64,000 nucleotides of DNA from GCA-2746605 sp963704835 (GTDB lineage: Bacteria; Bacteroidota; Ignavibacteria; Ignavibacteriales; Melioribacteraceae), in NCBI GenBank assembly GCA_963704835.1, contig CAVPHW010000001.1:62001-126000 (forward strand). The letters run 5' to 3'. Positions 8,525 through 17,180 of the stretch are shown piece after piece. The translations under genes and the position numbers were made by a program. The notes below the pieces were generated by a model. It did no database searches. It saw only the letters and a list, made by a program, of their open reading frames with translations, and was not told the origin of the DNA. How positions within the stretch are numbered: position 1 is the first letter of the stretch; every line of letters begins with the position of its first letter.

Positions 8525-11124
8525 TCTACACGATTAAGCTTAATAGTAAAAGTGCTTCCAACGGCTTTCTGGCTTTCAACAGAAATTTCGGCATTATTGA
8601 GTGCGCAATACTTTTTTACTAAAGCTAAACCTAATCCATTTCCTTCAAAAGACCTTGTGTAACCCATCTCTTCTTGAACAAATGGCTCAAACATAGTTTT
8701 TCTGAATTCATCGGAAACACCAATGCCGGTATCAACAATGCGTATTATTATAAATGATTCATCGGAATCAGCAATAACATTTACAGATCCTTCCTTCGTA
8801 TATTTTAACGCATTGTCTATCAAGTTAATAAATAATTGGGTTAGGGTATATTGATCGGCAAGAACATTTGATGCTGCTGTATTAACAACAATACTTAACT
8901 TAAGATTTTTACGCAAAGCTACCTGATTAAATTCTTTAATTAAAGGATTTAAAATTTCTTCAACCACAGAGATCTGTTTTGTTTTAAGATCGAAAGCGCC
9001 TGCTTGTAATTGAGACATATTTATTATAGAATCTATAGTTCTTATTAATCTTCGGCTTCCATTATCAATCATTTCAAAGTAAGAGCGAATATCATCTGTT
9101 GTGTTTTCTCCAAGATCAGATTTAAGAAGAGAAATAAAATTTAGAACTGTATTAATTGGGGTTCTAATTTCATGAGACATTCCAGCCAAAAACTCTGTTT
9201 TAAGTTTATCAGATTGTTCAGCTCTTTCTTTTGCAATAGTTAAACTTTCTGCCACTTGTTTCCTTTCTGTTATATCGCGTACATTTGCTAAAATATAATT
9301 CTCTGAACCCAGAGTAATTTTAGACAAGAAAACTTCAGTATCAAAACTGTAATTATCAGTAGGTCGTTTATTTTTCCATTCAAATTTATAAGTTTTACTT
9401 TTGTTTATAACATTTTTCCATGACTCTTTTAAAGTTTCCATAGAATCATGAAGAACAGATAAATCTTGCATTGATAAACTCAGAACCTCGTCCATACTTA
9501 CGTTAAATAAATCAAGTACTTTGCTATTCACATTAATAATTTTACCATTCAAATCGTGAATAAAAACAGCATCGTATAAACTATCAAAAACCGTTTGAAG
9601 TCTTTCTTTTGAGGAGTTTAGTTCAATATTAGCTAATTTACTGGAGGTTATATCTTCAACCGCTCCTTCGAAAACAACTCGTCCATCTTTATCATAATCT
9701 AACCTTGCGTTTTCTCTAATAAAAATTATCGAGCCATCTTTTTTTCTCCACTCAGATTCAAAGCCAATTACACTTCCATTATCTACAACATGTTTTGCAA
9801 AAACAGATCTTTGGTTTGAGTTTACATAACCCGTAGAGTTTAAATCAATATTTTTAAAATCATCAAAGGAATCAAAACCCAACATTTTTATTAGAGCTTC
9901 GTTTGCCATTAAAACCTTACCATTAAGGGAACTTCTATAAATTCCAATGGTTGCATTTTCAAAAATGGTTCTGAATTTTTTTTCGCTCTCAAATAACTCT
10001 TTTTCCAATGCTTTTCGAGGGGAGGCGTCTTGCTTAATAGAAATAAAGTGAGTAATCTTTTCAGAATCATTTTCTCTAACGGGCGTTATTGTCATCTCTT
10101 CATAATATAGTTCGCCCGATTTCTTTTTGTTAATTATTTCGCCGCTCCATACAGAACCGCCCAAAACAGTATCCCAAATATTCTTATAGAACGCTTCATT
10201 ATGTTTTCCGGATTTTAAAATTCTAGGATTTTTTCCAATGGCTTCTTCTTGAGAATAACCTGTAAGCAAGGTAAAAGCAGGATTAGCCCATTGAATGTTT
10301 CCCTCAACATCAAGAATTAAAATACTGTTTGCGGCAGATTCTAAAACTAAGTTTTGAAGTGATAATTTCTCACTTGCTAAGTTAACAAGTATATTACTTT
10401 TTCCAATTTCAGAAGAAAGAGTTTCGTTAGCCTCAAAGGATCTTTTTAACAGTTCCCTTTGGAAATAATCTTTTCTTGAATAATACTCCAAAGAGTAAGA
10501 AATAAGCATTCCCACAAAATTAGCACCTATTAAAAAAGAAGAGCTCACGACCAATAATTCAAAATCTATCTCTATAATTAAAATGGCAGAAAGTTCATAA
10601 AACAAGAGAATTAAAAACCCAGAAATAGTCGCCCAAATGAACCTTAGTTTAAGAAAGGAATAGCTCCAAAAATATACAACTATTATACCTACATAATAAT
10701 ATTCACTTAGCTGTTCTTGAGCAATAACGATGAAATACACTATTGTTGAAGCCACAGAAACAACCGTTAGCGCAATAATTGGTTGGGCAAGAGATTTATT
10801 TTTGATTTTATTAATAATTAAAATACTGGTGAGAACCATAAACCAAGTTACCCCAAAACGTATTTTAATAAACTCAACAAAATGTTCTGGCGCTAGAAAA
10901 TAATCTAAGAAAAAAAAAGAGGAGTAAAAAAAACCACCGACAATCATAGCAAGAGTACTTTGAGCAATGGAATCTTTAAAATAGCGTTCCAAAAAAGGTA
11001 TTTCCATTGATTTTGGGAATGCTAATGTAAATGGATTTAACTTTACCTCATGAGGATTGCGTTTACTAGGGGAACTATCTTTCCAAGTAAATAGTTGTTC
11101 AAATATGGTTTTTATTTTTTTCAA
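8521..11124 (-). CDS. Membrane PAS sensor histidine kinase
   Basis: 867 residues. Order: about six membrane helices (residues 50-220), PAS 1 (about 245-365, with GNIQWANPAFTLLTGY), PAS 2 (about 380-490, NATIGIYRSSLNGKV), PAS 3 (about 505-620, DAVFIHDLNGKIINVN), HisKA with the phospho-acceptor His651 in SHEIRTPINTVLNF, and a C-terminal HATPase (NALKYTKEG, DTGIGV, GNGLGLALVKKY). There is no receiver domain and no adjacent response regulator, so its partner is elsewhere. The start is TTG at 11124 with no clear Shine-Dalgarno; a later start is possible. It resembles the broken kinase at 12860-14597 in layout, and the two probably share ancestry. Confidence 0.9.
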   Translation of the reverse strand: MKKIKTIFEQLFTWKDSSPSKRNPHEVKLNPFTLAFPKSMEIPFLERYFKDSIAQSTLAMIVGGFFYSSFFFLDYFLAPEHFVEFIKIRFGVTWFMVLTSILIINKIKNKSLAQPIIALTVVSVASTIVYFIVIAQEQLSEYYYVGIIVVYFWSYSFLKLRFIWATISGFLILLFYELSAILIIEIDFELLVVSSSFLIGANFVGMLISYSLEYYSRKDYFQRELLKRSFEANETLSSEIGKSNILVNLASEKLSLQNLVLESAANSILILDVEGNIQWANPAFTLLTGYSQEEAIGKNPRILKSGKHNEAFYKNIWDTVLGGSVWSGEIINKKKSGELYYEEMTITPVRENDSEKITHFISIKQDASPRKALEKELFESEKKFRTIFENATIGIYRSSLNGKVLMANEALIKMLGFDSFDDFKNIDLNSTGYVNSNQRSVFAKHVVDNGSVIGFESEWRKKDGSIIFIRENARLDYDKDGRVVFEGAVEDITSSKLANIELNSSKERLQTVFDSLYDAVFIHDLNGKIINVNSKVLDLFNVSMDEVLSLSMQDLSVLHDSMETLKESWKNVINKSKTYKFEWKNKRPTDNYSFDTEVFLSKITLGSENYILANVRDITERKQVAESLTIAKERAEQSDKLKTEFLAGMSHEIRTPINTVLNFISLLKSDLGENTTDDIRSYFEMIDNGSRRLIRTIDSIINMSQLQAGAFDLKTKQISVVEEILNPLIKEFNQVALRKNLKLSIVVNTAASNVLADQYTLTQLFINLIDNALKYTKEGSVNVIADSDESFIIIRIVDTGIGVSDEFRKTMFEPFVQEEMGYTRSFEGNGLGLALVKKYCALNNAEISVESQKAVGSTFTIKLNRVD

Positions 11125-11544
11125 GTATAAACGCGTATAATTTTAAATTAACTGTAATCAATCATATAATAATCGAAATCAGAACGCAAAGTTTAAGAGA
11201 ATAATTGAATTAATTCAACCAATGGGAGAAGATTTTTTTTATTTAGACTCGTAAAAAGCAAAGCCTTAATTTTATTTTGAGTTATGTTAAGAGAGGTGGT
11301 TTTTTTATTTAGCAAGTTGAAATTTTACGGTAAATGTACTTCTAAATATACCGTAAAACCAGGATGATAAAGCACAATAAAAACAGCAACAATTCCTAAC
11401 GGGTTAATTTAGGTATAAAAAATGATCAATATTAACAAAGTAATGCTATCAAGTAAAACCTAATGTTATTATTTTGTACTCGAAAAATATAAGATTTAGT
11501 ATAATGAGTTTACGAAATAGAAACAAAGGAGAAACACTCAGTTT
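11125..11544. other. Intergenic region with an inverted repeat
   Basis: No coding frame is supported here. It separates divergent genes and must hold promoters for both. The one structure seen is a perfect 10-bp inverted repeat, TTTTACGGTA at 11323-11332 and TACCGTAAAA at 11349-11358, with a 16-base AT-rich loop. It is a possible operator or stem-loop. GGAG sits ahead of the downstream ATG at 11545. Confidence 0.4.
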
Positions 11545-12192
11545 ATGATAAAAAAATATAAACACATAGTTTGGGATTGGAACGGAACGATTTTAAACGA
11601 TCTTGATCTTTGCGTAGATGTTGCAAATAACCTTTTTAAGAAAAAAGGAATTCCGGCAATTACATTGGAAAAATACAAATCAATATTCACCATTCCGGTT
11701 AAGGATTACTACATTGCAGCTGGTTTTGATTTTGAGAAAGAATCATTTGAAGTTGTTGGCAAAGAATGGATGGATGAATATGAAGAGCGTAAAAATGAAT
11801 GTTTTCTTCACGAAGGTTTAATAAAGGTGATGAGTGAATTTAGAGACAGACAAATAAAACAATCGGTTCTTTCCGCGTACATGCAAGAAAATTTGGAAAA
11901 AATGATAGAAAAATTCGGTCTGGACGAATATTTAAATCACATAGTTGGTCTTGATAATATTTATGCAGCAAGTAAGCTCCATTTGGGGAAAAAATTAATG
12001 AAAACATTGGGAAATGGGCACGGAGAAACCTTGCTTATTGGGGACACGGTTCATGATTTTGATGTTGCACAGGAAATTGGAGCGGAATGTGTTTTGGTTG
12101 CTGCCGGGCATCAAAACTATGAAACTTTAGAGAAAACCGGAACAATTGTGTATAACTCATTGGAAGAATTTTATCAAAAAGAGCTAATCTAA
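11545..12192 (+). CDS. HAD-superfamily hydrolase, phosphoglycolate-phosphatase-like
   Basis: 215 residues with the HAD fold. Motif I is WDWNGT (nucleophile Asp11), then a helical cap, motif II SAYMQ (Ser), a Lys in KLHLGKKL, and motif IV GDTVHDFDVAQEIG. The Asp at position +2 of motif I is replaced by Asn (D-W-N instead of D-x-D). This variant is known in a subset of HAD proteins, but it changes the usual acid/base residue, so phosphatase activity should not be taken for granted. The gene is monocistronic, with GGAG before the ATG. It converges on the broken methyltransferase gene. Confidence 0.85.
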   Translation: MIKKYKHIVWDWNGTILNDLDLCVDVANNLFKKKGIPAITLEKYKSIFTIPVKDYYIAAGFDFEKESFEVVGKEWMDEYEERKNECFLHEGLIKVMSEFRDRQIKQSVLSAYMQENLEKMIEKFGLDEYLNHIVGLDNIYAASKLHLGKKLMKTLGNGHGETLLIGDTVHDFDVAQEIGAECVLVAAGHQNYETLEKTGTIVYNSLEEFYQKELI

Positions 12193-12257
12193 ATGTGATG
12201 AAAGCTTGCACCAAACCCAAAGCAGACCCAAGGTCGCACAAGAGGTTGTTTGCTAAA

Positions 12258-12853
12258 CTATTTATATCCAACAAGGCTTATAACCGAAGCCTTTCCATTG
12301 TGGTAATCACCTTCTGAAAGTTCAACTTCTTTTTCTTCAAGGGCTATTTCGTGTAACATAGAAAAATCATCAAGGAGAGTTTCCTTTGAGAAAAGCATCT
12401 CAATGTTTTTTGGTCCGCCAGAGTTAAAATTAATTTGCTTCTTTGAAAACCCCTCCAAAATTAAGACACCACCAGGCTTTAAATAATTTATTAATTTTGG
12501 ATGGACATGTTTCCTTGTTTCTTCTGGAGTATGTGCGAAGATTAATGCTATACAATCAAAGAAATTTTCATCAGCTTCAAAATTTTCGAAATCTGCAACC
12601 AAATATTTAATAGAAACATTTTTGTTCTTGGCTAGAAGTTCAGCTTTTCGTTTTGCTTCAATGCTTGAATCAAAAGCTGTTACATCCCAACCAATTGAAG
12701 CTGCGAAGAGAGCATTTCTTCCTTCGCCTTCTGCAGGGAGTAATAGTTCTTCCATGGATGAAGTTTGAGCAACTCTTCTTTAAAAAAAACATTCGGGTTA
12801 GTCCCATAAATGTATTCTTCTCTAGCGTATCTTTCGTCCCAAAAATTTTTCAT
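12258..12853 (-). pseudogene. TehB/SAM-dependent methyltransferase, frameshifted
   Basis: The first 34 codons from ATG 12853 give MKNFWDERYAREEYIYGTN..., a classic start of the TehB-like class I methyltransferase family. The rest (LLLPAEGEGRNA, the SAM-binding loop, then VTAFDSS, FIALIFAHTP-like core and a C-terminal sheet ending near 12258) lies in another frame. The switch is at about 12755, between KLHP and ELLLPAEGEG. The parts join into one normal-length protein of about 197 residues, so a single indel (real or a sequencing error) is the simplest reading. The start lies 6 bp after the end of the broken histidine kinase and they probably form one transcript. Confidence 0.8.
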
Positions 12854-12859
12854 CAAGTT

Positions 12860-14597
12860 TTATTTTATATAAGGAAGCAGTTTTTCTTTTATTATTGGTA
12901 TAGTTAAACTAAATTCAGTGCCAATGCCTTTCTCGCTTGATACACTAATTTCGATACCGTTAATTTCACAGTATCGTTTTACAAGAGCTAATCCAAGCCC
13001 ACTGCCTTCAAATTTTCTTGTATAACCTTTTTCTTCCTGCGAAAATTTGTCGAATAAATTTGGAATATATTTTTGACTAATTCCAATTCCGGTATCCTTT
13101 ATGGAGATCTTAAAATTTTGTCAACCTTAGTCAAGCGAGACAATTATTTCCCCCTTCTGAGTGTACTTAATTGCATTATCAACAAGATTAGCAACTGTTT
13201 GATAAACAGTATATACATCCACAATAGTTGAGCTATCTTCACATTGAACTATATATTTTAATTTCAAGTTTTTATTTTCTGCGGCTTGTTTAAATTCGTT
13301 AACAACAGGTGTAACAATATTGTCTGCCAAAGATGTTGATTCAAACTTAGGCTCGTAAGTTCCGGCTTCTAAATCTGAAACATTTAAAATAAGTTCTATT
13401 GTTCTTAATAATCGGACTGCAGCATTTTGGATTGAATTAAAACTTCCTGCATTCTCTTCACTTACAACATCTTCAAACTCCATTTTTAAAAGGGAAGTAT
13501 AATTCATAATTGTGTTAATCGGAGTTCGGATTTCGTGCGACATTTGTGCAAGGAAATCGGATTTCAATCGGTCAGATTTTTCGGCAGATTCTTTCGCTAA
13601 AAACATTGCTTCTTCAGTTCTTTTTCTTTCAGTAATATCTCTAACACTTGCCTGAATTAATTTTTTATCAAACGACTCAATTAAGATCTAATTGAACTTC
13701 AGCAAGAAAAACAGTTCCATCTAATCTGCAATGTGTCCACTCAAAAAATTGAGATTCACCATTTAAAGCAGAATTGATTTTTAACATTGCATGATCTTCT
13801 GAGGGGACTCCATCAGCTTGATATTTTGGTGAGAATCGGTAAGGAGTTTTTCCAATTATATCGCTCAATTCGCACCCGAATATTTCTAAAGTTTTTGGAT
13901 TACACTCAATAAAAATATTTCCTTCCATTAAAAAGATTGCATCACTAGATCTTTCAAACAAAGATCTGTAATGGTACTCGCGGGCACGGAGCTCTATTTC
14001 ATTCTTGTTTAGTTTTTCGAGGGAGTTTTGAATCTCAAGATTTTTTTTTCGAAGTAGGGCTTGCATATTTTCTCTAACATATTCAATATAGTATGTAATA
14101 GCGGCGGTTCCTATAAAAGCTCCCAAAAATCTTACTTTATAGCTAAAAGGAAATACGTCAGGAACAGGCTCTAGAAGAAAAATTAAAATTACAATAATAA
14201 AATAAATTAATACTATTATTCTGCCCTTCATTCTTCCAAGAAGAAAGAGTACAGTAACAGGAAAAGTAAAAGACCATAAAGGACCAGAGTGGCTGTTTCC
14301 ACCATAAGAGAGTAGATAAAGGTAAAACGAGCCCAAGAGAATTATTATAGTATTCGATAAAAATTGATAATTACTTGTTTTGGTGTAGTAAAATCGGGCT
14401 AAAAAAAGTATAACAGCAACACTTAAATCTAAAATTCCAAGAGTGTAATCGCCTTGAATAAAAGAAAAAAAACCAAAGGGTACGAGGAAACAAGAAATAA
14501 TCACAAACAGATAGTTTAAGAGCATTATTCTTCGGGAGACTTCGAGGTCAGTCTCTGTTTTGTATCCTTGATCCCAGATATACGAGGATATCTTCAA
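12860..14597 (-). pseudogene. Membrane PAS histidine kinase, disrupted by a frameshift and two stops
   Basis: Start TTG at 14597 with GGAG upstream. Residues 1-306 hold about six membrane helices and one PAS domain (FERSSDAIFLMEGNIFIECN). At about 13680 the frame shifts; the protein continues as SFDKKLIQASVRDITERKR, then HisKA with SHEIRTPINTIMNY, and the first half of the ATPase domain (NLVDNAIKYTQKGEII). In-frame TAA (13127-13129) and TGA (13121-13123) then interrupt it, after which the same frame resumes with KISIKDTGIGISQ and GSGLGLALVKRYC through to the stop at 12860. All catalytic boxes are therefore still recognisable. Two compensating indels around 13115-13130 could also explain the stops. 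Function as read: lost, or a sequence error. Confidence 0.8.
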
Positions 14598-14913
14598 AAA
14601 ATCTCCGTAAAAAAATAATAAAGATGAACGGTTTTTATTACTATCGGATAATGTAAAATTATTTTAAGTAAAACTAGAACAGATAATTATCAAAACAACT
14701 TTGGAGAAGAGAAAAATAAGCGTCTATTCACAAATTAATAATAATTTTGCTAATCTACTATTAATAGTTCTGTAAATAAACTCCGTTTACAAAATGGAAA
14801 AAGTTGGTTGCATTAAAAACAATTGCAGCCAAACAAATAATTTGATGTTATTGTAATGTGACTGGAGTAATCAAAAAAACAGAGGCATAAAAGAAAACTC
14901 ATGAGCAAGGTGC
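14598..14913. other. Intergenic region, no gene seen
   Basis: About 316 bp between the kinase start and the msrA end. No coding frame is supported. A weak stem-loop, GTTGGTTGCA with TTGCAGCCAAAC at about 14803-14835, is the only structure noted and might serve as a terminator for a plus-strand transcript or as an attenuator. Confidence 0.35.
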
Positions 14914-15558
14914 CTATTTTAGTTTATCCTTAAAAACCTTCTTAAATTTTTCAACTTTAGGTGTAATAACCATATTGCAATAGGGCTCACTCTTATTCTG
15001 CTCATAATAATCCTGGTGATAATTTTCTGCAGGATAAAATTTGTCAAACTTAGTTATTTCAGTAACAATTGGAGTGTCATAGACTTCGGCTTTTTCAAGT
15101 TTAGTTTTATAAGCAGTTGCTAACTTCTTTTGATCATCATTGTGGTAATAAATAACCGACCTATATTGAGTTCCAACATCGTTTCCTTGTCGGTTCAAAG
15201 TTGTGGGGTCATGCGTTTTCCAAAAAACTTCAAGTAATTGTTCAAAGCTAATAATTTGTGGATCAAAAGTAACTTGAATTACTTCTGCGTGTCCGGTTTC
15301 TCCAGTGCAGACTTCTTTATATGTTGGGTTTTCTTTTTTTCCGCCACTATAGCCGGATACAGCAGATTCCACCCCTTTTAATTTTTCAAAAATGGTTTCT
15401 GTACACCAAAAACAGCCTGTTCCAAAAGTGGCTTTTTCAAGTTTTTTCTTCTCACTCATTTGTAATTCCTTTTCAGAAGTTGAACTAAAATTAAAATTTG
15501 TTGCAAAAATAAAAATAAAACCAACAACAAACATCATAATTGCATTTTTTAGATTCAT
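14914..15558 (-). CDS. msrA: Peptide methionine-S-sulfoxide reductase, exported
   Basis: 214 residues. MsrA reduces the S-epimer of oxidised methionine. The N-terminus is hydrophobic (IMMFVVGFIFIFATNF, residues 7-22), so the enzyme is probably secreted or membrane-tethered. The catalytic motif GTGCFWCTE carries the active Cys49, followed by GYSGGKKENPTYKEVCTGETGHAE and EVFWKTHDPTTLNRQGND, all family-diagnostic. AGGAAAAC precedes the ATG. An msrB gene with its own signal peptide lies 1 kb away on the other strand, so the two probably repair envelope proteins together. Confidence 0.96.
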   Translation of the reverse strand: MNLKNAIMMFVVGFIFIFATNFNFSSTSEKELQMSEKKKLEKATFGTGCFWCTETIFEKLKGVESAVSGYSGGKKENPTYKEVCTGETGHAEVIQVTFDPQIISFEQLLEVFWKTHDPTTLNRQGNDVGTQYRSVIYYHNDDQKKLATAYKTKLEKAEVYDTPIVTEITKFDKFYPAENYHQDYYEQNKSEPYCNMVITPKVEKFKKVFKDKLK

Positions 15559-15606
15559 ATTTTGTTTTCCTAAATTGACACGTGGTCTTTTTACAATAAT
15601 TGAGGA

Positions 15607-16473
15607 TTATTGTTCCATATTGGTAGAATCGAACCCAAAAACAAATTGCAATCCATAAGTCAAAGCTTCTGAGGGACAAGTAAAATGTGTCCCGTTTTCA
15701 AAAACTCGAAACTTCAAATTGGTTTTATCTTCAGATGATTTTTTAATCTGCTTAACCAGCTTTTCTATTGGCAAATGATAATCTTCGATGCTTTCTTTTT
15801 CTCCAACAGTAACAAACAATTTGCTTCTGTTTGGGATTAGATTACCAGCAAGGACAAGCAAACTATCAATATCATTTTTCAAATACGGACTTCCGGCAAT
15901 GAATGAGTCAAACAAATCATTTTGTTTTGTGTAAGTATAAATTGAAAACAACCCACCTAAAGAATAACCATTCAAAATTCTTTTGCTATTTGTCCTATAA
16001 TTTTTATCAATGAATGGAACAAGCTCTTTGCTAAGAAAATTTAAAAATTTATCGGCACCACCGCTTTGCTTAAGCTGATCAATTTTTGAGAAAGTATAAT
16101 CACGCTCTCTAAAATTTTTCTGATTATCATCCATCATTGTTCCATAGCCAATTCCAACAATTATTAAGTCAGGAACCTCATCCCCATATTGTAAATAGCG
16201 CACAATACTGGTTGCCATATTAAAATCAATATCACCATCTAACAAATAAAGGACTGGATAATCTTTGTTTTCAAGCGTATATTTTTTTGGTAGACGTAAG
16301 TAAACATAAAATGTGTCATCAACTTCTTTTGAAATTATTTTTTGAAGCGAAGTGTATTTGGTAGTTATACTCTGCGGCAAATCCTCCGAAGGGATTTCTT
16401 TAGAAATATTGCATGCATTAACAAAAACTATAATTGTCAAAACCAAAACTAAAATTTTCACATTACCGCCCAC
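15607..16473 (-). CDS. Alpha/beta-hydrolase esterase lipoprotein (IroE/BesA-type)
   Basis: 288 residues. A lipoprotein signal ends in VFVNAC. The esterase fold is shown by YPVLYLLDGDIDFN (oxyanion strand), PDLIIVGIGYG, GYSLGGLFSIY (nucleophile Ser in G-x-S-x-G), a late Asp/Glu region near GEKESIEDYH, and a C-terminal His in ENGTHF. The family includes trilactone esterases and other putative ferri-siderophore or ester hydrolases; the substrate is not known here. The annotated start is GTG at 16473. A second GTG at 16461 follows GGGCGG and is at least as good. It is encoded just 48 bp upstream of msrA on the same strand, so the two are likely cotranscribed. Confidence 0.85.
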   Translation of the reverse strand: MGGNVKILVLVLTIIVFVNACNISKEIPSEDLPQSITTKYTSLQKIISKEVDDTFYVYLRLPKKYTLENKDYPVLYLLDGDIDFNMATSIVRYLQYGDEVPDLIIVGIGYGTMMDDNQKNFRERDYTFSKIDQLKQSGGADKFLNFLSKELVPFIDKNYRTNSKRILNGYSLGGLFSIYTYTKQNDLFDSFIAGSPYLKNDIDSLLVLAGNLIPNRSKLFVTVGEKESIEDYHLPIEKLVKQIKKSSEDKTNLKFRVFENGTHFTCPSEALTYGLQFVFGFDSTNMEQ

Positions 16474-16618
16474 AGACTTATTTATAAAATTCTTGTTAAT
16501 CTAGGTAATTTCTGGACAAAACAAATTGTTTGCTCATAATAAATTATAACATTTTTATAACATTTGGAACTTATGAGTATCTTGGATTTATAAAAGCTAA
16601 ACTAATTAGGGCGCAACA

Positions 16619-17050
16619 ATGAGATTATATTTGTTAATTTTGCTTTTATTTTCATTTACAATAAATTATGCACAGGAAAAAATGGAATACAATAAACTTA
16701 CTCCCGAAGAACAAAGGGTTATCTTACACAAAGGTACTGAAAGACCATATATAGGAGAATACACTTCAAACAAAGAAGCTGGAACGTATGTTTGTCGGCA
16801 ATGTAACACACCACTTTATAAATCAGAAGACAAGTTTGATTCTCATTGCGGTTGGCCAAGTTTTGATGATGAAATTAAGGGTGCTGTAAAAAGAGAATTA
16901 GATGCAGATGGAAGACGTGAAGAAATTATCTGTAATAATTGCGGCGGTCATTTGGGACACGTTTTTCTGGGTGAGGGTTTTACCGAAAAGAATACAAGAC
17001 ATTGCGTGAATTCAATTTCATTAAAGTTCATACCAAAAAAAAAGAAATAA
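16619..17050 (+). CDS. msrB: Peptide methionine-R-sulfoxide reductase, exported
   Basis: 143 residues with a Sec signal peptide (YLLILLLFSFTINYAQ). MsrB reduces the R-epimer. Zinc ligands are C59/C62 (CRQC) and C105/C108 (CNNC). SHCGWPSF is the substrate loop, GGHLGHVFLGEGF holds the catalytic His, and the redox Cys129 lies in TRHCVNS. The short segment between HVF and RHC is of the GEGFTEKNTRHC subtype, unlike the DDGPE.T subtype whose remnant is seen at 44401-44496. It is divergent from the esterase-msrA pair, with about 145 bp between starts. Confidence 0.96.
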   Translation: MRLYLLILLLFSFTINYAQEKMEYNKLTPEEQRVILHKGTERPYIGEYTSNKEAGTYVCRQCNTPLYKSEDKFDSHCGWPSFDDEIKGAVKRELDADGRREEIICNNCGGHLGHVFLGEGFTEKNTRHCVNSISLKFIPKKKK

Positions 17051-17180
17051 ATAATTCAATTTAGTTTCCAACCAAATTATTTTGCAACTGATATTGCGTT
17101 TTACCTCGTACGTATTCACTAATTATAATTTATTATTTTTGCATTATAGTAACAGAAAGTTTCACTATTAGAGATTCTCA

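Noticed and set aside
13121..13129. Stop-codon recoding (selenocysteine or pyrrolysine) in the kinase
   Set aside because: Two different stops (TAA and TGA) occur within three codons, no SECIS-like structure is visible, and frameshifts elsewhere offer a simpler reason.
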